Part shown: in pieces, positions 15,908 to 24,256 of the stretch
How positions within the stretch are numbered: the first letter of the stretch is position 1
How the letters are laid out: each line of letters opens with the position of its first letter
NCBI GenBank assembly: GCA_017474235.1
Contig: JAFVIB010000004.1
Span: 62,001-126,000 of the forward strand
Direction of reading: 5' to 3'
DNA from: Alistipes sp.
GTDB taxonomy: Bacteria > Bacteroidota > Bacteroidia > Bacteroidales > Rikenellaceae
Length of the DNA stretch: 64,000 nucleotides
Position numbers and translations under genes: made by a program
The notes under the pieces: generated by a model
Told to the model about the DNA's origin: nothing
The model's database searches: none
What the model saw: only the letters and a program-made list of their open reading frames with translations

Positions 15908-16911
15908 CACTGTAAAAAGTGCAAATTGTCAAAGCTTGGTTGCAACTCTCCTTGCTCTATGCGATGAATAATCTCAACTACACGGTCGTTCATAGGGGTT
16001 GGGCAGCCTACCTTTCTGCCGAAAGCCGAGACCGCTCCGTTTATGGCATCTACCTCTGTAAGTTTACCCTTTTCGAGGTCTTGGAGCATGCTCGCTCTGA
16101 GCTTGGCGTGTTTACGAATAGCTATCGGGATAATAAAGAAGGAGAAGGCTTTTTTCAAAGGGTTTGAGTAGTCGAGCAGCTTGACAATATCCTTACCCTG
16201 AACAGGTTCAATACGAATACCGCCGACCTTGCATACATCTATACACTCCTTGATAAGTGCCTGCACAATGCGTCGAGAGTCTCTCTGTTTTGCCGCCTGC
16301 CCAAAGGTACAACCCAGCACTGCGCTCATACCTGAGAATGAGGCATTTATCAGCAACTTGCTCCAACGGGTGCCGATAAAGTTCTCTTCAATATCTACTG
16401 TACCCATTGTCTCTAATAACTCCTTAACCCTTGCAAAGTGTCTGCTGCGGTGTGACGATATTGCACCGAGAGAGAATGATAATGCATCGGGACTGCTCGT
16501 AAGTTCGCACACTCCGGGACCCTTCATTGTCGCTCCCCACGCAACCGTACAGCCTAATACTCGCTCCTCTCCGATTGCTTGCGCTATCTGCACCTCCGGA
16601 AGTCCATTTTGGAAGGTTACAATCACACCATCTGCTGCAAGATACCCCTTCAGCATCTCTACAACCTCGGCGTTGTGCTGCTGCTTGGTCATCAAAAATA
16701 TGATGTCATACACCCCGCTCATCTCGGCAGGGGTGTAGGCAGTCACCTCCTGACAGAACTCTACCGTTCCCGTAACCTGCGCACCCTTTGTCTGTAACGC
16801 CTCGATATGAGCTTTGTTACGATTGATAAGCTCTATCTTCTCTCCTGCTCTGCTGATATAGGCTCCGAGAATTGTTCCCAACGAGCCTGCTCCATAAATT
16901 GCTACACGCAT
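15907..16911 (-). CDS. panE: 2-dehydropantoate 2-reductase (ketopantoate reductase)
   Basis: Reduces ketopantoate to pantoate with NADPH in pantothenate/CoA synthesis. The 334-residue protein starts at MRVAIYGAGSLG, a Rossmann dinucleotide-binding loop (GAGSLGTILGAY). It then has FLMTKQQHNAEV, VTFQNGLP and a helical C-terminal domain with the conserved WSKLLINASFSGMSAVLG and a final EVDAINGAV segment. An in-frame start 25 codons upstream was rejected because its extra residues are basic and unlike the family. It is the first gene of a three-gene minus-strand operon. No other pantothenate gene is in the window. Confidence 0.9.
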   Translation of the reverse strand: MRVAIYGAGSLGTILGAYISRAGEKIELINRNKAHIEALQTKGAQVTGTVEFCQEVTAYTPAEMSGVYDIIFLMTKQQHNAEVVEMLKGYLAADGVIVTFQNGLPEVQIAQAIGEERVLGCTVAWGATMKGPGVCELTSSPDALSFSLGAISSHRSRHFARVKELLETMGTVDIEENFIGTRWSKLLINASFSGMSAVLGCTFGQAAKQRDSRRIVQALIKECIDVCKVGGIRIEPVQGKDIVKLLDYSNPLKKAFSFFIIPIAIRKHAKLRASMLQDLEKGKLTEVDAINGAVSAFGRKVGCPTPMNDRVVEIIHRIEQGELQPSFDNLHFLQ

Positions 16912-16994
16912 AATCTCTATTTTACTTTTTGTAGTGCCACTCTTTTTGCCACGGTTATCACTCCGCGCCCTTCGAGTTCTGCCCAAATTCTTTA

Positions 16995-17002
16995 CAAAGG
17001 TA
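16995..17002 (-). promoter_or_regulatory. -7 element upstream of panE
   Basis: TACCTTTG on the minus strand. No clear -33 element at the right distance. It would give a leader of about 75 nt. Confidence 0.4.
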
Positions 17003-17171
17003 ATAAAATCATCAATATATAGGAGGCTGTTTGCAAAAAAACTCCTTTTTATCTCTATTAATGGCTAACAAATAACAACTCTGTCGGTAAGTCTTGCGAG
17101 TCAAATTTTGCCAATCGGAGAAAAATTATTATATTCGATGCAGAAATTACTATCCTAAAATTAATATCACT

Positions 17172-19751
17172 ATGAAACTACAAATCTCTTGTTTGAAAAG
17201 TTTTGTGTTTGCAGCAGTTCTGCTCTTTGTGGCAGGTTGTTCGGCTGTTGAACAGCGCGTTGGCGTGCGCACAGATGCGTTGAATGATAGTACTTGGGAG
17301 TTCTCCAAGTGGATATCGGTTGTCGATGCACCCGTGGTGACGGACAATAGTTCAAAGCGTGCAGCAGACGGTGCGAATTGGTTTTTGACAACAGTTACCA
17401 ACGAGCAGACTGTGACCCGTGCAAAGTGGATGACTACTGCATTGGGTGTCTATGAGATATATGTCAATGGCAAGCCTGTCGGCGAGGAGTTCCTCAAGCC
17501 TGGCTTTACCCACCGAGAGAAGACCCGACGCTCGTTTACTTATGATATAACCGAGGCGTTTAACTGCACAGCAGGGGGTGAAAATGTCCTCTCGGCACAA
17601 GTTACCCCGGGCTGGTGGGCTGATTATATCATCACACCTTCGAGCTATAAAGATAGTATGTTTGGTAAGAAGTGTGCATTCCGAGGTGTGCTGGAGCTTA
17701 CATTTGCAGATGGCTCTACTAAGCTCTACGGCACAGATTTGGAGAGTTGGAAGGCTGGTATTGCAGGTCCTGTAAAGCACGCTGCAATCTTTGATGGCGA
17801 GGAGTATGATGCTCGCGAGAAGATGGGCTTCCAAACCCCTGAAAAGCTCTCTGCACCGGAGGAGAATTTGGAGTTTTCGGGAGTTATTCTGCCATCGGAT
17901 GGTGCTGAGATATATCTTCGCCACGACATCACTCTGCTGCCTGTGGAGACATATATTTGGCAGGAGGTTGAGGGTGCTACCGACACAGAGTTTGGTAAGG
18001 TGGTTATCACACGCAAGTACAATGCAGGCGAGAAGGTAACGCTCAACCCGGGCGAGACATTGGTTGTCGATTTTGGTCAAAACTGCGCTGCTATTCCACA
18101 CTTTGTCTTTACAGCAGCTGAGGGTACAACGCTGACCTGTCTGCCGGCAGAGATTCTTAATGACGGCAATGGCGCACAAAGTCGCGGTATGGATGGTCCT
18201 GAGGGTAGCGTTCACCGTACAAATCTACGCACAGCAGATGTGGGTATGAGGCTGAAGTACACCTTCGGCAGCGATGACGACTATGTTACATACTATCCTC
18301 ACTGTACATTCTACGGTTACCGTTATATCTCGGTCACAGCAACAGATAAGGTTGTCTTTAAGAGTATAAAGTCTATCCCTGTTACCTCTATTACCAAGCA
18401 GATGGAGATTGGCACTATCGAGACGGGCAACGAGCTTATCAACCAACTTATCTCAAACACCTATTGGGGTCAGGTTTCAAACTACCTCTCTGTACCTACC
18501 GACTGTCCACAGCGCAATGAGCGTATGGGTTGGACTGCCGATACTCAGGTGTTTGCCGAGACCGGTTCATTCTTTGCCGATACCCGTAAGTTTATGCATA
18601 AGTGGATGCGTGATATGCGCGACAGTCAGAGCGAGGTCGGCGGTTATCCGGGTGTTGCTCCTGTGGCTCACTATGGCACATCTTATATGCGTTTAGGTTG
18701 GGCTGATGCAGGTGTTATAGTTCCGTGGATTGTGTGGAAACAGTTTGGCGATACTCAGATTATAGAGGAGCATTGGGAGTCGATGGATCTCTATATGAAC
18801 CATGTGAACGATACAAAATATGACCACCAGACCCTTAAGAAGGAGAATGGAGATAGCCAATATGCCGATTGGTTGAGCTATGAGCCACTTGAGAGCCATA
18901 GTAAGAATCAGTATGTCGAGGTTGGTGGCAAGCGACAACTAAACCCTGAGGCGGTAGGCTATTGGAACTTCTTGAGTGCATCTTATTGGGCTATGGATGC
19001 TGCGATGATGGCAGATATGGCTGTGGCAACAGGTCGTGATGCCGCCCCTTATCTGAAGATGAATATCGATGCAAAGAGCTATATCCGCTCGAAGTTCCTC
19101 AATGCTGACGGTACTTTTAAGACTGCTATTCTCAACACAATGCAGACTCCGGCACTCTTTGCTCTCAAGGCTGGTGTTGTCGAGGGTAAGGCGAAGGAGG
19201 ATATGATTGCCCGCCTGCGTCAGAACTTCAAGGAGCACGACAACTGCTTGCAGACAGGATTCCTCGGAACATCAATCCTTATGTCCACCCTTACCGAGAA
19301 TGGGATGGAAGATATTGCTTATGAACTGCTCTTCCAGCGCAAGAATCCGAGCTGGCTCTACTCTGTAGATAATGGTGCAACTACAATTTGGGAGCGTTGG
19401 AACAGCTATACCCTTGAAAATGGTATGGGTCCAAAGGGTATGAATAGCTTTAACCACTACGCTTATGGTTGCGTTTGCGAGTGGATTTGGGAGTGTGCTG
19501 CAGGAATATCGTCCACAATAGACTCTCCGGGCTTTAAGCATATTGTTATGGCTCCAATCCCTGATAAGCGTTTGGGTTATGTTAAGGCTGAATATAACTC
19601 CGCAGCGGGTCTTATCAAGAGTGCTTGGAGATATGAGGGCGAGCAGTGGATTTGGGAGTTTACCATTCCTCAGGGCGCGACAGCAACCGTAACTCTTCCG
19701 GGCGAGGAGTCGCAGCTCTATACAAGTGGAACATATACTATTGTTCGTTAA
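17172..19751 (+). CDS. Family 78 alpha-L-rhamnosidase, lipoprotein
   Basis: Removes terminal alpha-L-rhamnose from plant glycans or glycosides. The 859-residue protein has a lipoprotein signal (FVAGCS, cysteine near residue 22), so it is probably anchored in the envelope. N-terminal beta-sandwich domains (WMTTALGVYEIYVNGKPVG, VTPGWWADYII) precede the (alpha/alpha)6 catalytic domain. That domain carries the GH78 signature SVPTDCPQRNERMGWTAD with Glu450 and Asp457, and later DNGATTIWERWNSY and SFNHYAYGCVCEWIWE. A C-terminal beta domain ends in ATVTLPG. Start 17172 is chosen over 17094 because it begins the signal peptide. It is not in a visible SusC/D locus. Confidence 0.92.
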   Translation: MKLQISCLKSFVFAAVLLFVAGCSAVEQRVGVRTDALNDSTWEFSKWISVVDAPVVTDNSSKRAADGANWFLTTVTNEQTVTRAKWMTTALGVYEIYVNGKPVGEEFLKPGFTHREKTRRSFTYDITEAFNCTAGGENVLSAQVTPGWWADYIITPSSYKDSMFGKKCAFRGVLELTFADGSTKLYGTDLESWKAGIAGPVKHAAIFDGEEYDAREKMGFQTPEKLSAPEENLEFSGVILPSDGAEIYLRHDITLLPVETYIWQEVEGATDTEFGKVVITRKYNAGEKVTLNPGETLVVDFGQNCAAIPHFVFTAAEGTTLTCLPAEILNDGNGAQSRGMDGPEGSVHRTNLRTADVGMRLKYTFGSDDDYVTYYPHCTFYGYRYISVTATDKVVFKSIKSIPVTSITKQMEIGTIETGNELINQLISNTYWGQVSNYLSVPTDCPQRNERMGWTADTQVFAETGSFFADTRKFMHKWMRDMRDSQSEVGGYPGVAPVAHYGTSYMRLGWADAGVIVPWIVWKQFGDTQIIEEHWESMDLYMNHVNDTKYDHQTLKKENGDSQYADWLSYEPLESHSKNQYVEVGGKRQLNPEAVGYWNFLSASYWAMDAAMMADMAVATGRDAAPYLKMNIDAKSYIRSKFLNADGTFKTAILNTMQTPALFALKAGVVEGKAKEDMIARLRQNFKEHDNCLQTGFLGTSILMSTLTENGMEDIAYELLFQRKNPSWLYSVDNGATTIWERWNSYTLENGMGPKGMNSFNHYAYGCVCEWIWECAAGISSTIDSPGFKHIVMAPIPDKRLGYVKAEYNSAAGLIKSAWRYEGEQWIWEFTIPQGATATVTLPGEESQLYTSGTYTIVR

Positions 19752-19770
19752 TTGTAACGACATAAATAAT

Positions 19771-19800
19771 AAACTCCGAATAGTTTTCTATTCGGAGTTT
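19771..19800. terminator. Bidirectional terminator after the rhamnosidase
   Basis: AAACTCCGAATAG (19771-19783) pairs with CTATTCGGAGTTT (19788-19800), a perfect 13-bp stem with a TTTT loop. The stop codon of the minus-strand gene lies inside its right arm. Confidence 0.85.
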
Positions 19801-20189
19801 CTGTTTATTACAAATCTAATCGCTGCTAAAATAAGCATTGGTCCAAGACCGGAGTAGAACGAGGCGGTAAACTCTAACGGGATATTGGGGATATTGCCCA
19901 ACAGCATACCTAACCCCATCATAAATAGTAACAACGCCCAACCGCTTTTGGGGAATGTATCCCAAACTGACACTTTGTCAGACATCTCAGATATGCGCAC
20001 AGAGTACTTAGCCACAACGCGTCTGAAGATATAGAAAAACGATGTGGCAATGGCGACCGATAGAGGTATAAGCCACCACAACTTAGCCGGCAGAACATCC
20101 CCGTATGCCGTAAAGCCCTTTATGGATATAGTTACCCCGGGCAGCCCCCATATTAGAGCGGCAATCAAATAGAGGCTATCTCTTCTCAT
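19788..20189 (-). CDS. Small membrane protein of unknown function
   Basis: A 133-residue protein with four hydrophobic helices (about 7-26, 36-55, 82-99 and 107-126) and a short polar loop (SVRISEMSDKVSVW). Helix 1 with LIAALIWGLPGVTISIKG resembles small transporter-like or DUF membrane proteins, but I cannot name a family. It is the last of three minus-strand genes behind an OhrR-type regulator. The stop codon is embedded in the transcription terminator stem. Confidence 0.75.
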   Translation of the reverse strand: MRRDSLYLIAALIWGLPGVTISIKGFTAYGDVLPAKLWWLIPLSVAIATSFFYIFRRVVAKYSVRISEMSDKVSVWDTFPKSGWALLLFMMGLGMLLGNIPNIPLEFTASFYSGLGPMLILAAIRFVINRNSE

Positions 20190-20197
20190 ACAGCCTC

Positions 20198-20383
20198 CTA
20201 ATACTTTGTGAAGTTGTATCTATCTCTGATATTTTGCTGCTCTTCCGGTGTTAGAGATACAAAGTAAGCCTTCCATCCCGGGCAGAAGTTGATGTGCCAA
20301 CGCCAAACACGACCAACAAGCGATTTGGGTTTTGCATCGTGTTTTGCCCTCAGTGGGCACTCTGCGCATTTGTGATTTGCCAT
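20198..20383 (-). CDS. Small cysteine-containing hypothetical protein
   Basis: A 61-residue basic protein with a CAECPLR motif at the start, aromatic-rich VWRWHINFCPGWKAYF in the middle and a polar helical tail. Three cysteines might bind a metal or be redox active. It lies 8 nt upstream of the small membrane protein and 11 nt downstream of the MarR/OhrR gene, so it is in the same operon. I do not recognise the function. Confidence 0.7.
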   Translation of the reverse strand: MANHKCAECPLRAKHDAKPKSLVGRVWRWHINFCPGWKAYFVSLTPEEQQNIRDRYNFTKY

Positions 20384-20394
20384 AATAATCTGTT

Positions 20395-20817
20395 TTAAAA
20401 GGTTGTCATCATCTTGTTGAGTAGTTCGTAGAGTTGCATAGCCTCCTGTTGCTCAAGTTTTACACATTGAGCCATCTTTATAGGTACTTCTGAGAGCTGC
20501 TCTTGTAGTTGCTCTCCCTTTTCGGTTAGAGAGATAACTACAACTCTCTCATCCTCTGTCTGCCTTAAGCGTGTGAGCCACCCGCTCTTTTCCATCTTCT
20601 TTAGTAGCGGGGTCAATGTTCCGGAATCGAGGAATAGCAGTCGCCCCATATCTCGTATTGTAATGCTACGATGCTCCCACAGCACCATCATTGCGATATA
20701 TTGGGTATATGTCAGCCCAAATGGCTCAAGAAGTGGTGTATATCGCCTTATTACCTCCTTGGCACAAGCATACAGAGGGAAGCAGAGTTGATTCTCTAAT
20801 TTTAGTCTATCATTCAT
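20395..20817 (-). CDS. MarR-family regulator of the OhrR type
   Basis: A dimeric winged-helix repressor. The 140 residues closely follow Bacillus OhrR: KLENQLCFPLYAC with the peroxide-sensing cysteine at position 12, then LTYTQYIAMMVLWEH, FLDSGTLTPLLKKMEKSGWLTR and DERVVVISLTEKG. The LENQLCF...DSGTLTP combination marks organic-hydroperoxide sensors that oxidise at that cysteine. ATG 20817 is preferred to 20853 because OhrR proteins begin there and the candidate operator lies just upstream. No ohr peroxidase gene is adjacent. Confidence 0.88.
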   Translation of the reverse strand: MNDRLKLENQLCFPLYACAKEVIRRYTPLLEPFGLTYTQYIAMMVLWEHRSITIRDMGRLLFLDSGTLTPLLKKMEKSGWLTRLRQTEDERVVVISLTEKGEQLQEQLSEVPIKMAQCVKLEQQEAMQLYELLNKMMTTF

Positions 20818-20824
20818 AATTTGG

Positions 20825-20845
20825 ATTGTGTACAATATAATTGCG
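20825..20845 (-). promoter_or_regulatory. Candidate OhrR operator
   Basis: TACAATATAATTGCG (20831-20845) resembles the TACAATT-N-AATTGTA OhrR box, and the overlapping ATTGT-GT-ACAAT (20825-20836) is a second inverted repeat. Both lie just upstream of the regulator start, as expected for autorepression. Confidence 0.5.
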
Positions 20846-20885
20846 CAAAACAAAATTAAAGCAGATTATTCTAAAAAACAAATAA

Positions 20886-20914
20886 TTGGGGTGATTTATA
20901 TCAAACCACCCCAA
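20886..20914 (-). terminator. Terminator of the SDR gene
   Basis: Perfect 8-bp stem TTGGGGTG/CACCCCAA (20886-20893 with 20907-20914), followed on the minus strand by an AT-rich run with several T. Confidence 0.65.
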
Positions 20915-20934
20915 TATATATCCATTTTTAAGAG

Positions 20935-21705
20935 TTATATGCAGGTATAACCACCATCCACAGCGATATTCTGACCGTTAACATAGGTGCTGCTTGGAGA
21001 GGCGAGGAAGAGTGCGCAAGTGTCAAGCTCGCCTGTGCGTCCGTAACGCTCAAGTGGTATGCTGCGCTTTGCGATAGCTTGGAAGTAGTCGCTATCGAGT
21101 GTCGCCGTGGTAAGGTCTGTGTAGAAGTAGCCCGGGCAGATGCTGTTTACCGTAATGCCATACTTTCCCCACTCGGCAGCTAATGCTCGGGTAAGGTTTA
21201 CCACACCGCCCTTTGCTGCGTGATAAGGGGAGCTGCCGGCAATCATATTACCCACAAGACCGTACATAGATGCAATATTGATGACCCTGCCGTAGCCGGC
21301 TTTAATCATCTCTTTGCCAAACTCGCGTGCGCAGACAAATGTGCCAAACAGGTCAATATCCAACTCGTGCTTAAACTGCTCGTCGGTAATCTCCTCTGCC
21401 GGAGCAACAGCACCCGTGCCGGCATTGTTTACAAGAATATCTACACGCCCAAACCTCTCCATAGTGGCTTTAACGGCACTCTTTACCATCTCTGTATCTG
21501 TAATGTCGCAGGCAAATGGGAGTACCTCAACGCCAAATTCACGACTTATATCTGCTGCATTCTGCTCAAGAAGGTTCATTCGGCGTGCAAGCAATACCAA
21601 ATTAGCACCCTGATTTGCAAAAGCCTTTGCCATCTGAAGACCCAAGCCTGTCGATGCGCCTGTAACTACGGCAACCTGTCCTTTAAGATCGAAGTAATTT
21701 TTCAT
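20935..21705 (-). CDS. SDR-family oxidoreductase (gluconate 5-dehydrogenase-like)
   Basis: An NAD(P)-dependent short-chain dehydrogenase of 256 residues, probably acting on a sugar acid or sugar alcohol. It shows the cofactor loop TGASTGLG, the LVNNAG segment, the catalytic INIAS serine, the YHAAKGG tyrosine-lysine pair, the SICPGYFYTDL segment and the closing VNGQNIAVDGGYT. The sequence style is close to KduD/Gno-type enzymes. It is monocistronic; a TATCTTTG -7 element lies on the minus strand at 21744-21751. Exact substrate cannot be read. Confidence 0.9.
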   Translation of the reverse strand: MKNYFDLKGQVAVVTGASTGLGLQMAKAFANQGANLVLLARRMNLLEQNAADISREFGVEVLPFACDITDTEMVKSAVKATMERFGRVDILVNNAGTGAVAPAEEITDEQFKHELDIDLFGTFVCAREFGKEMIKAGYGRVINIASMYGLVGNMIAGSSPYHAAKGGVVNLTRALAAEWGKYGITVNSICPGYFYTDLTTATLDSDYFQAIAKRSIPLERYGRTGELDTCALFLASPSSTYVNGQNIAVDGGYTCI

Positions 21706-21823
21706 AATAGTATCTTTTTTATATGTTTTACCTATTTTCTACACAAAGATAGTACAAAATTTTCATAATTTTAATATTTAACAACATAATATTTTTATAT
21801 AATACTATAAAGATAGCTTATCC

Positions 21824-21855
21824 TTTGCCTGTTATGGCTATTTTTTGTACATTTG
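21824..21855 (+). promoter_or_regulatory. Promoter of the DUF1349 gene
   Basis: TTTG at 21824-21827, 20 nt, TACATTTG at 21848-21855. Confidence 0.7.
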
Positions 21856-21876
21856 TGATTACAAAATAAAACTACT

Positions 21877-22527
21877 ATGAAAAAGACACTTTTAACACTA
21901 CTATTGTTGGTTGCCACGGCGACAACGACTGCGCAGAGCTTGGAGAATATGCAGTGGTTTAATGAGCCGGAGAGTTGGAGTATCAAGAGTGGTCGTCTTA
22001 CTATGGATGTTACTCCGCAGAGCGACTATTGGCGTATCTCTCACTATGGTTTTACGGTCGATGATGCACCATTTCTCTACACCCTTCGTGGTGGTGAGTT
22101 TGAGGTCAAGGTAAAGATTTCCGGCGATTATAAGGTGCGTTTTGATCAGGCGGGTCTTATGTTGCGTATCGATAAAGAGAACTATATCAAGACCGGCATT
22201 GAGTATGTTGATGGCAAGTATAACCTTAGTGCCGTTGTTACCCACCATACAAGCGATTGGAGCGTTATCGAGCTGCAAGAGCCTGTGGATTTTGTGTGGA
22301 TTAAGGCTGTTCGCCGCCTCGATGCAGTAGAGATTTTCTACTCGTTTGACGATGTCAATTATACTATGATGCGCAACTGCTGGCTTGAGGATAACACCCC
22401 TGTTATGGTCGGTATGATGGCTGCCTGCCCCGACGGTAACGGCTTTAAGGCAACCTTCGAACACTTCTCTATCAAACACCTCCCCGACCAACGCCGATTA
22501 GAGTGGCTCAAGAAGAATCAGGAGTAA
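21877..22527 (+). CDS. Secreted DUF1349 (concanavalin-like) protein
   Basis: A 216-residue exported protein (signal peptide 1-19). The mature part is a jelly-roll, concanavalin-like fold of the DUF1349 family: a W-x-S-x-x-G-x-L opening (SWSIKSGRLTMDV), the core FDQAGLMLRIDKENYIKTGIEY in pieces, and VEIFYSFDDVNY. This family resembles YesU and laminin-G/GH16-type sandwiches and is often found with carbohydrate metabolism. No catalytic residues can be assigned. It is monocistronic with its own promoter and a strong terminator. Confidence 0.82.
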   Translation: MKKTLLTLLLLVATATTTAQSLENMQWFNEPESWSIKSGRLTMDVTPQSDYWRISHYGFTVDDAPFLYTLRGGEFEVKVKISGDYKVRFDQAGLMLRIDKENYIKTGIEYVDGKYNLSAVVTHHTSDWSVIELQEPVDFVWIKAVRRLDAVEIFYSFDDVNYTMMRNCWLEDNTPVMVGMMAACPDGNGFKATFEHFSIKHLPDQRRLEWLKKNQE

Positions 22528-22530
22528 CAA

Positions 22531-22561
22531 AAAAAACATCCCAAAACGGGATGTTTTTTTT
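22531..22561. terminator. Bidirectional terminator between convergent genes
   Basis: CATCCC/GGGATG stem (22537-22542 with 22548-22553), flanked by A6 on the left and T8 on the right, so it can serve both strands. Confidence 0.88.
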
Positions 22562-22562
22562 G

Positions 22563-24209
22563 TTAGAAATGTACCGTAAGTGACAGTAGCAGATTGTGTC
22601 GCTCGAGGGTTGTGTTGATTGTCGGCGAGGCGATATCTATGCTGCTGTCGTAGCCATAGAATGTCTTATATGGGGTCATATTATTCTTGCAGAATTGGTA
22701 TGTGGCATCTATGGTAAAGTGCTTTGACAGCGCAACACCAAAACCGGCACTCATATACTCTGTGCGGTATGTCACAGGGGATGAGTAGATAGCTGTATTG
22801 TCTGTCAAGGCTCCGCTCCACAATCCGTATCCCATACGCACTGCCATCTGTGGAATAAAACGCCACTCCGCGCCGGCACGAACAGTGTTAGAGCCCTTAA
22901 AAGTATCTTTTATATAGCCTTTGTAGAGTGCGCCGTATGGGGAGTCCTTAAGGCGCATACTGTTATACCAATCGCGCTCGTAATCTACCGAGAGGATAAG
23001 CTGCTTTGCAATGGTATAAGAGACGCCGAACATCAGCCTTGTCGGCGAGGTGTAGCTCCAGCTGTAATCGCCGTCATCTACAAGCACAACGGTCTCCTCT
23101 GAGAATGGAGGTCTGATATAGCCGTTGCTATCGAGCTTATAGTCATCAACATTGTTATTAGCCTTTATCTCTGATGTCATACCGCCCTGATAGGAGTAAG
23201 TTACAGAGTAATAGGTCGGAGTGTGGAATGCAACACCAATACGCAGGCTCTCTATTGGGCGATATATCGCACCAATCTTGAAGTTTACGCCCGTACCCTT
23301 CATCTTTGCCACCTGGTCGTAGTTGAAGTGCTCCATTTGGTAGTTCAGAGCAGGGTCTGCCGTATAGCTATACCCCTCGCCATAGTAGATGTGACGCTCG
23401 CGATTGATTGTTGCTGCGCCGAGTGAAAAGCCGAGGTAGAACTTACTGCCGAAGTTCATACCCAGCGACCATACCCACTCACCGGCAGAGCCTTTGCTCT
23501 CAACGGTCGTGTAGCCATCCACACCCGCTGCAGAGCCAATCATATCGCGTCCCCAGCCACCGTTACTATCATTTATCAGACCGGTCTTGTAACCCAAAAT
23601 CGCACCCCAATATGTCGGGTCAAATCTATCCCACATAAAGTAGCCCGCACCATCGTAGCTGCCCTTAAGCTGTGTTGAGGTTATCTGTCCCGCAGCCAAC
23701 TGCCCTGCAAAGATGTCGGCAATAGATGAACTGCCGGCTGTGCCCTGTGTGGCAAAAGAGTACTTGTAGTTGAAGTCGGCAAGGCGATTGTATGCTATAC
23801 CCATATTTATAGCCGTCACACCGGTAGAACTTTCGCGCAACTTCGCAACCATGCTGAAGTTACCTATGCCAAAGCGGTTTTTGCTGTTGCCCTCAAAGGC
23901 TGCGGCATTGCTCTTGGCGCGGCTGAAGGTCATCATCGGGGTAAATACAATCTCATTGCTGCGATACATACCCATACCGGCAGGGTTGATGCTCATTGAC
24001 GAGGCATCTGCACCCAACGAGGTCATCGCTCCCGCCATAGCTGCCGAGCGGGCTGTGCCAAGCGAAAACTGCGTGGTTGAGCTGTTGAATATATCAAAGG
24101 CTGTGATTGTACTCGGGTCGATAACAAGACCTCCCGAATCAAAAGCCTCACCTTTTGCTGCGCTACAGAGCATCAAAGCTGTACATAGCGTTAAAAATAT
24201 CTTCTTCAT
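22563..24209 (-). CDS. OmpP1/FadL-family outer-membrane protein
   Basis: A 548-residue outer-membrane barrel probably moving hydrophobic compounds into the cell. After a signal peptide (MKKIFLTLCTALMLCSAAKG) comes the family mark: a short N-terminal hatch, then GTARSAAMAGAMTSLGADAS, SINPAGMGMYR and SNEIVFTPM. Repeated amphipathic strands follow, with a C-terminal LLLSLTVHF ending in phenylalanine. ATG 24209 is chosen because an upstream start at 24221 adds four residues before the signal peptide. It lies 47 nt downstream of the lipoprotein gene and is likely co-transcribed with it. Confidence 0.88.
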   Translation of the reverse strand: MKKIFLTLCTALMLCSAAKGEAFDSGGLVIDPSTITAFDIFNSSTTQFSLGTARSAAMAGAMTSLGADASSMSINPAGMGMYRSNEIVFTPMMTFSRAKSNAAAFEGNSKNRFGIGNFSMVAKLRESSTGVTAINMGIAYNRLADFNYKYSFATQGTAGSSSIADIFAGQLAAGQITSTQLKGSYDGAGYFMWDRFDPTYWGAILGYKTGLINDSNGGWGRDMIGSAAGVDGYTTVESKGSAGEWVWSLGMNFGSKFYLGFSLGAATINRERHIYYGEGYSYTADPALNYQMEHFNYDQVAKMKGTGVNFKIGAIYRPIESLRIGVAFHTPTYYSVTYSYQGGMTSEIKANNNVDDYKLDSNGYIRPPFSEETVVLVDDGDYSWSYTSPTRLMFGVSYTIAKQLILSVDYERDWYNSMRLKDSPYGALYKGYIKDTFKGSNTVRAGAEWRFIPQMAVRMGYGLWSGALTDNTAIYSSPVTYRTEYMSAGFGVALSKHFTIDATYQFCKNNMTPYKTFYGYDSSIDIASPTINTTLERHNLLLSLTVHF

Positions 24210-24256
24210 AAACAAATTCAAACAGTATTCTTAAAACTCTACATTTTTTGTACCAA

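Noticed and set aside
17021..17052. Terminator-like AGGAG...CTCCT plus T-run before the rhamnosidase gene
   Set aside because: The stem is only 5 bp and no upstream plus-strand gene needs a terminator here.
21220..21768. 182-codon plus-strand frame opposite the SDR gene
   Set aside because: It is the antisense of a clear SDR gene, with cysteine- and isoleucine-rich nonsense composition.
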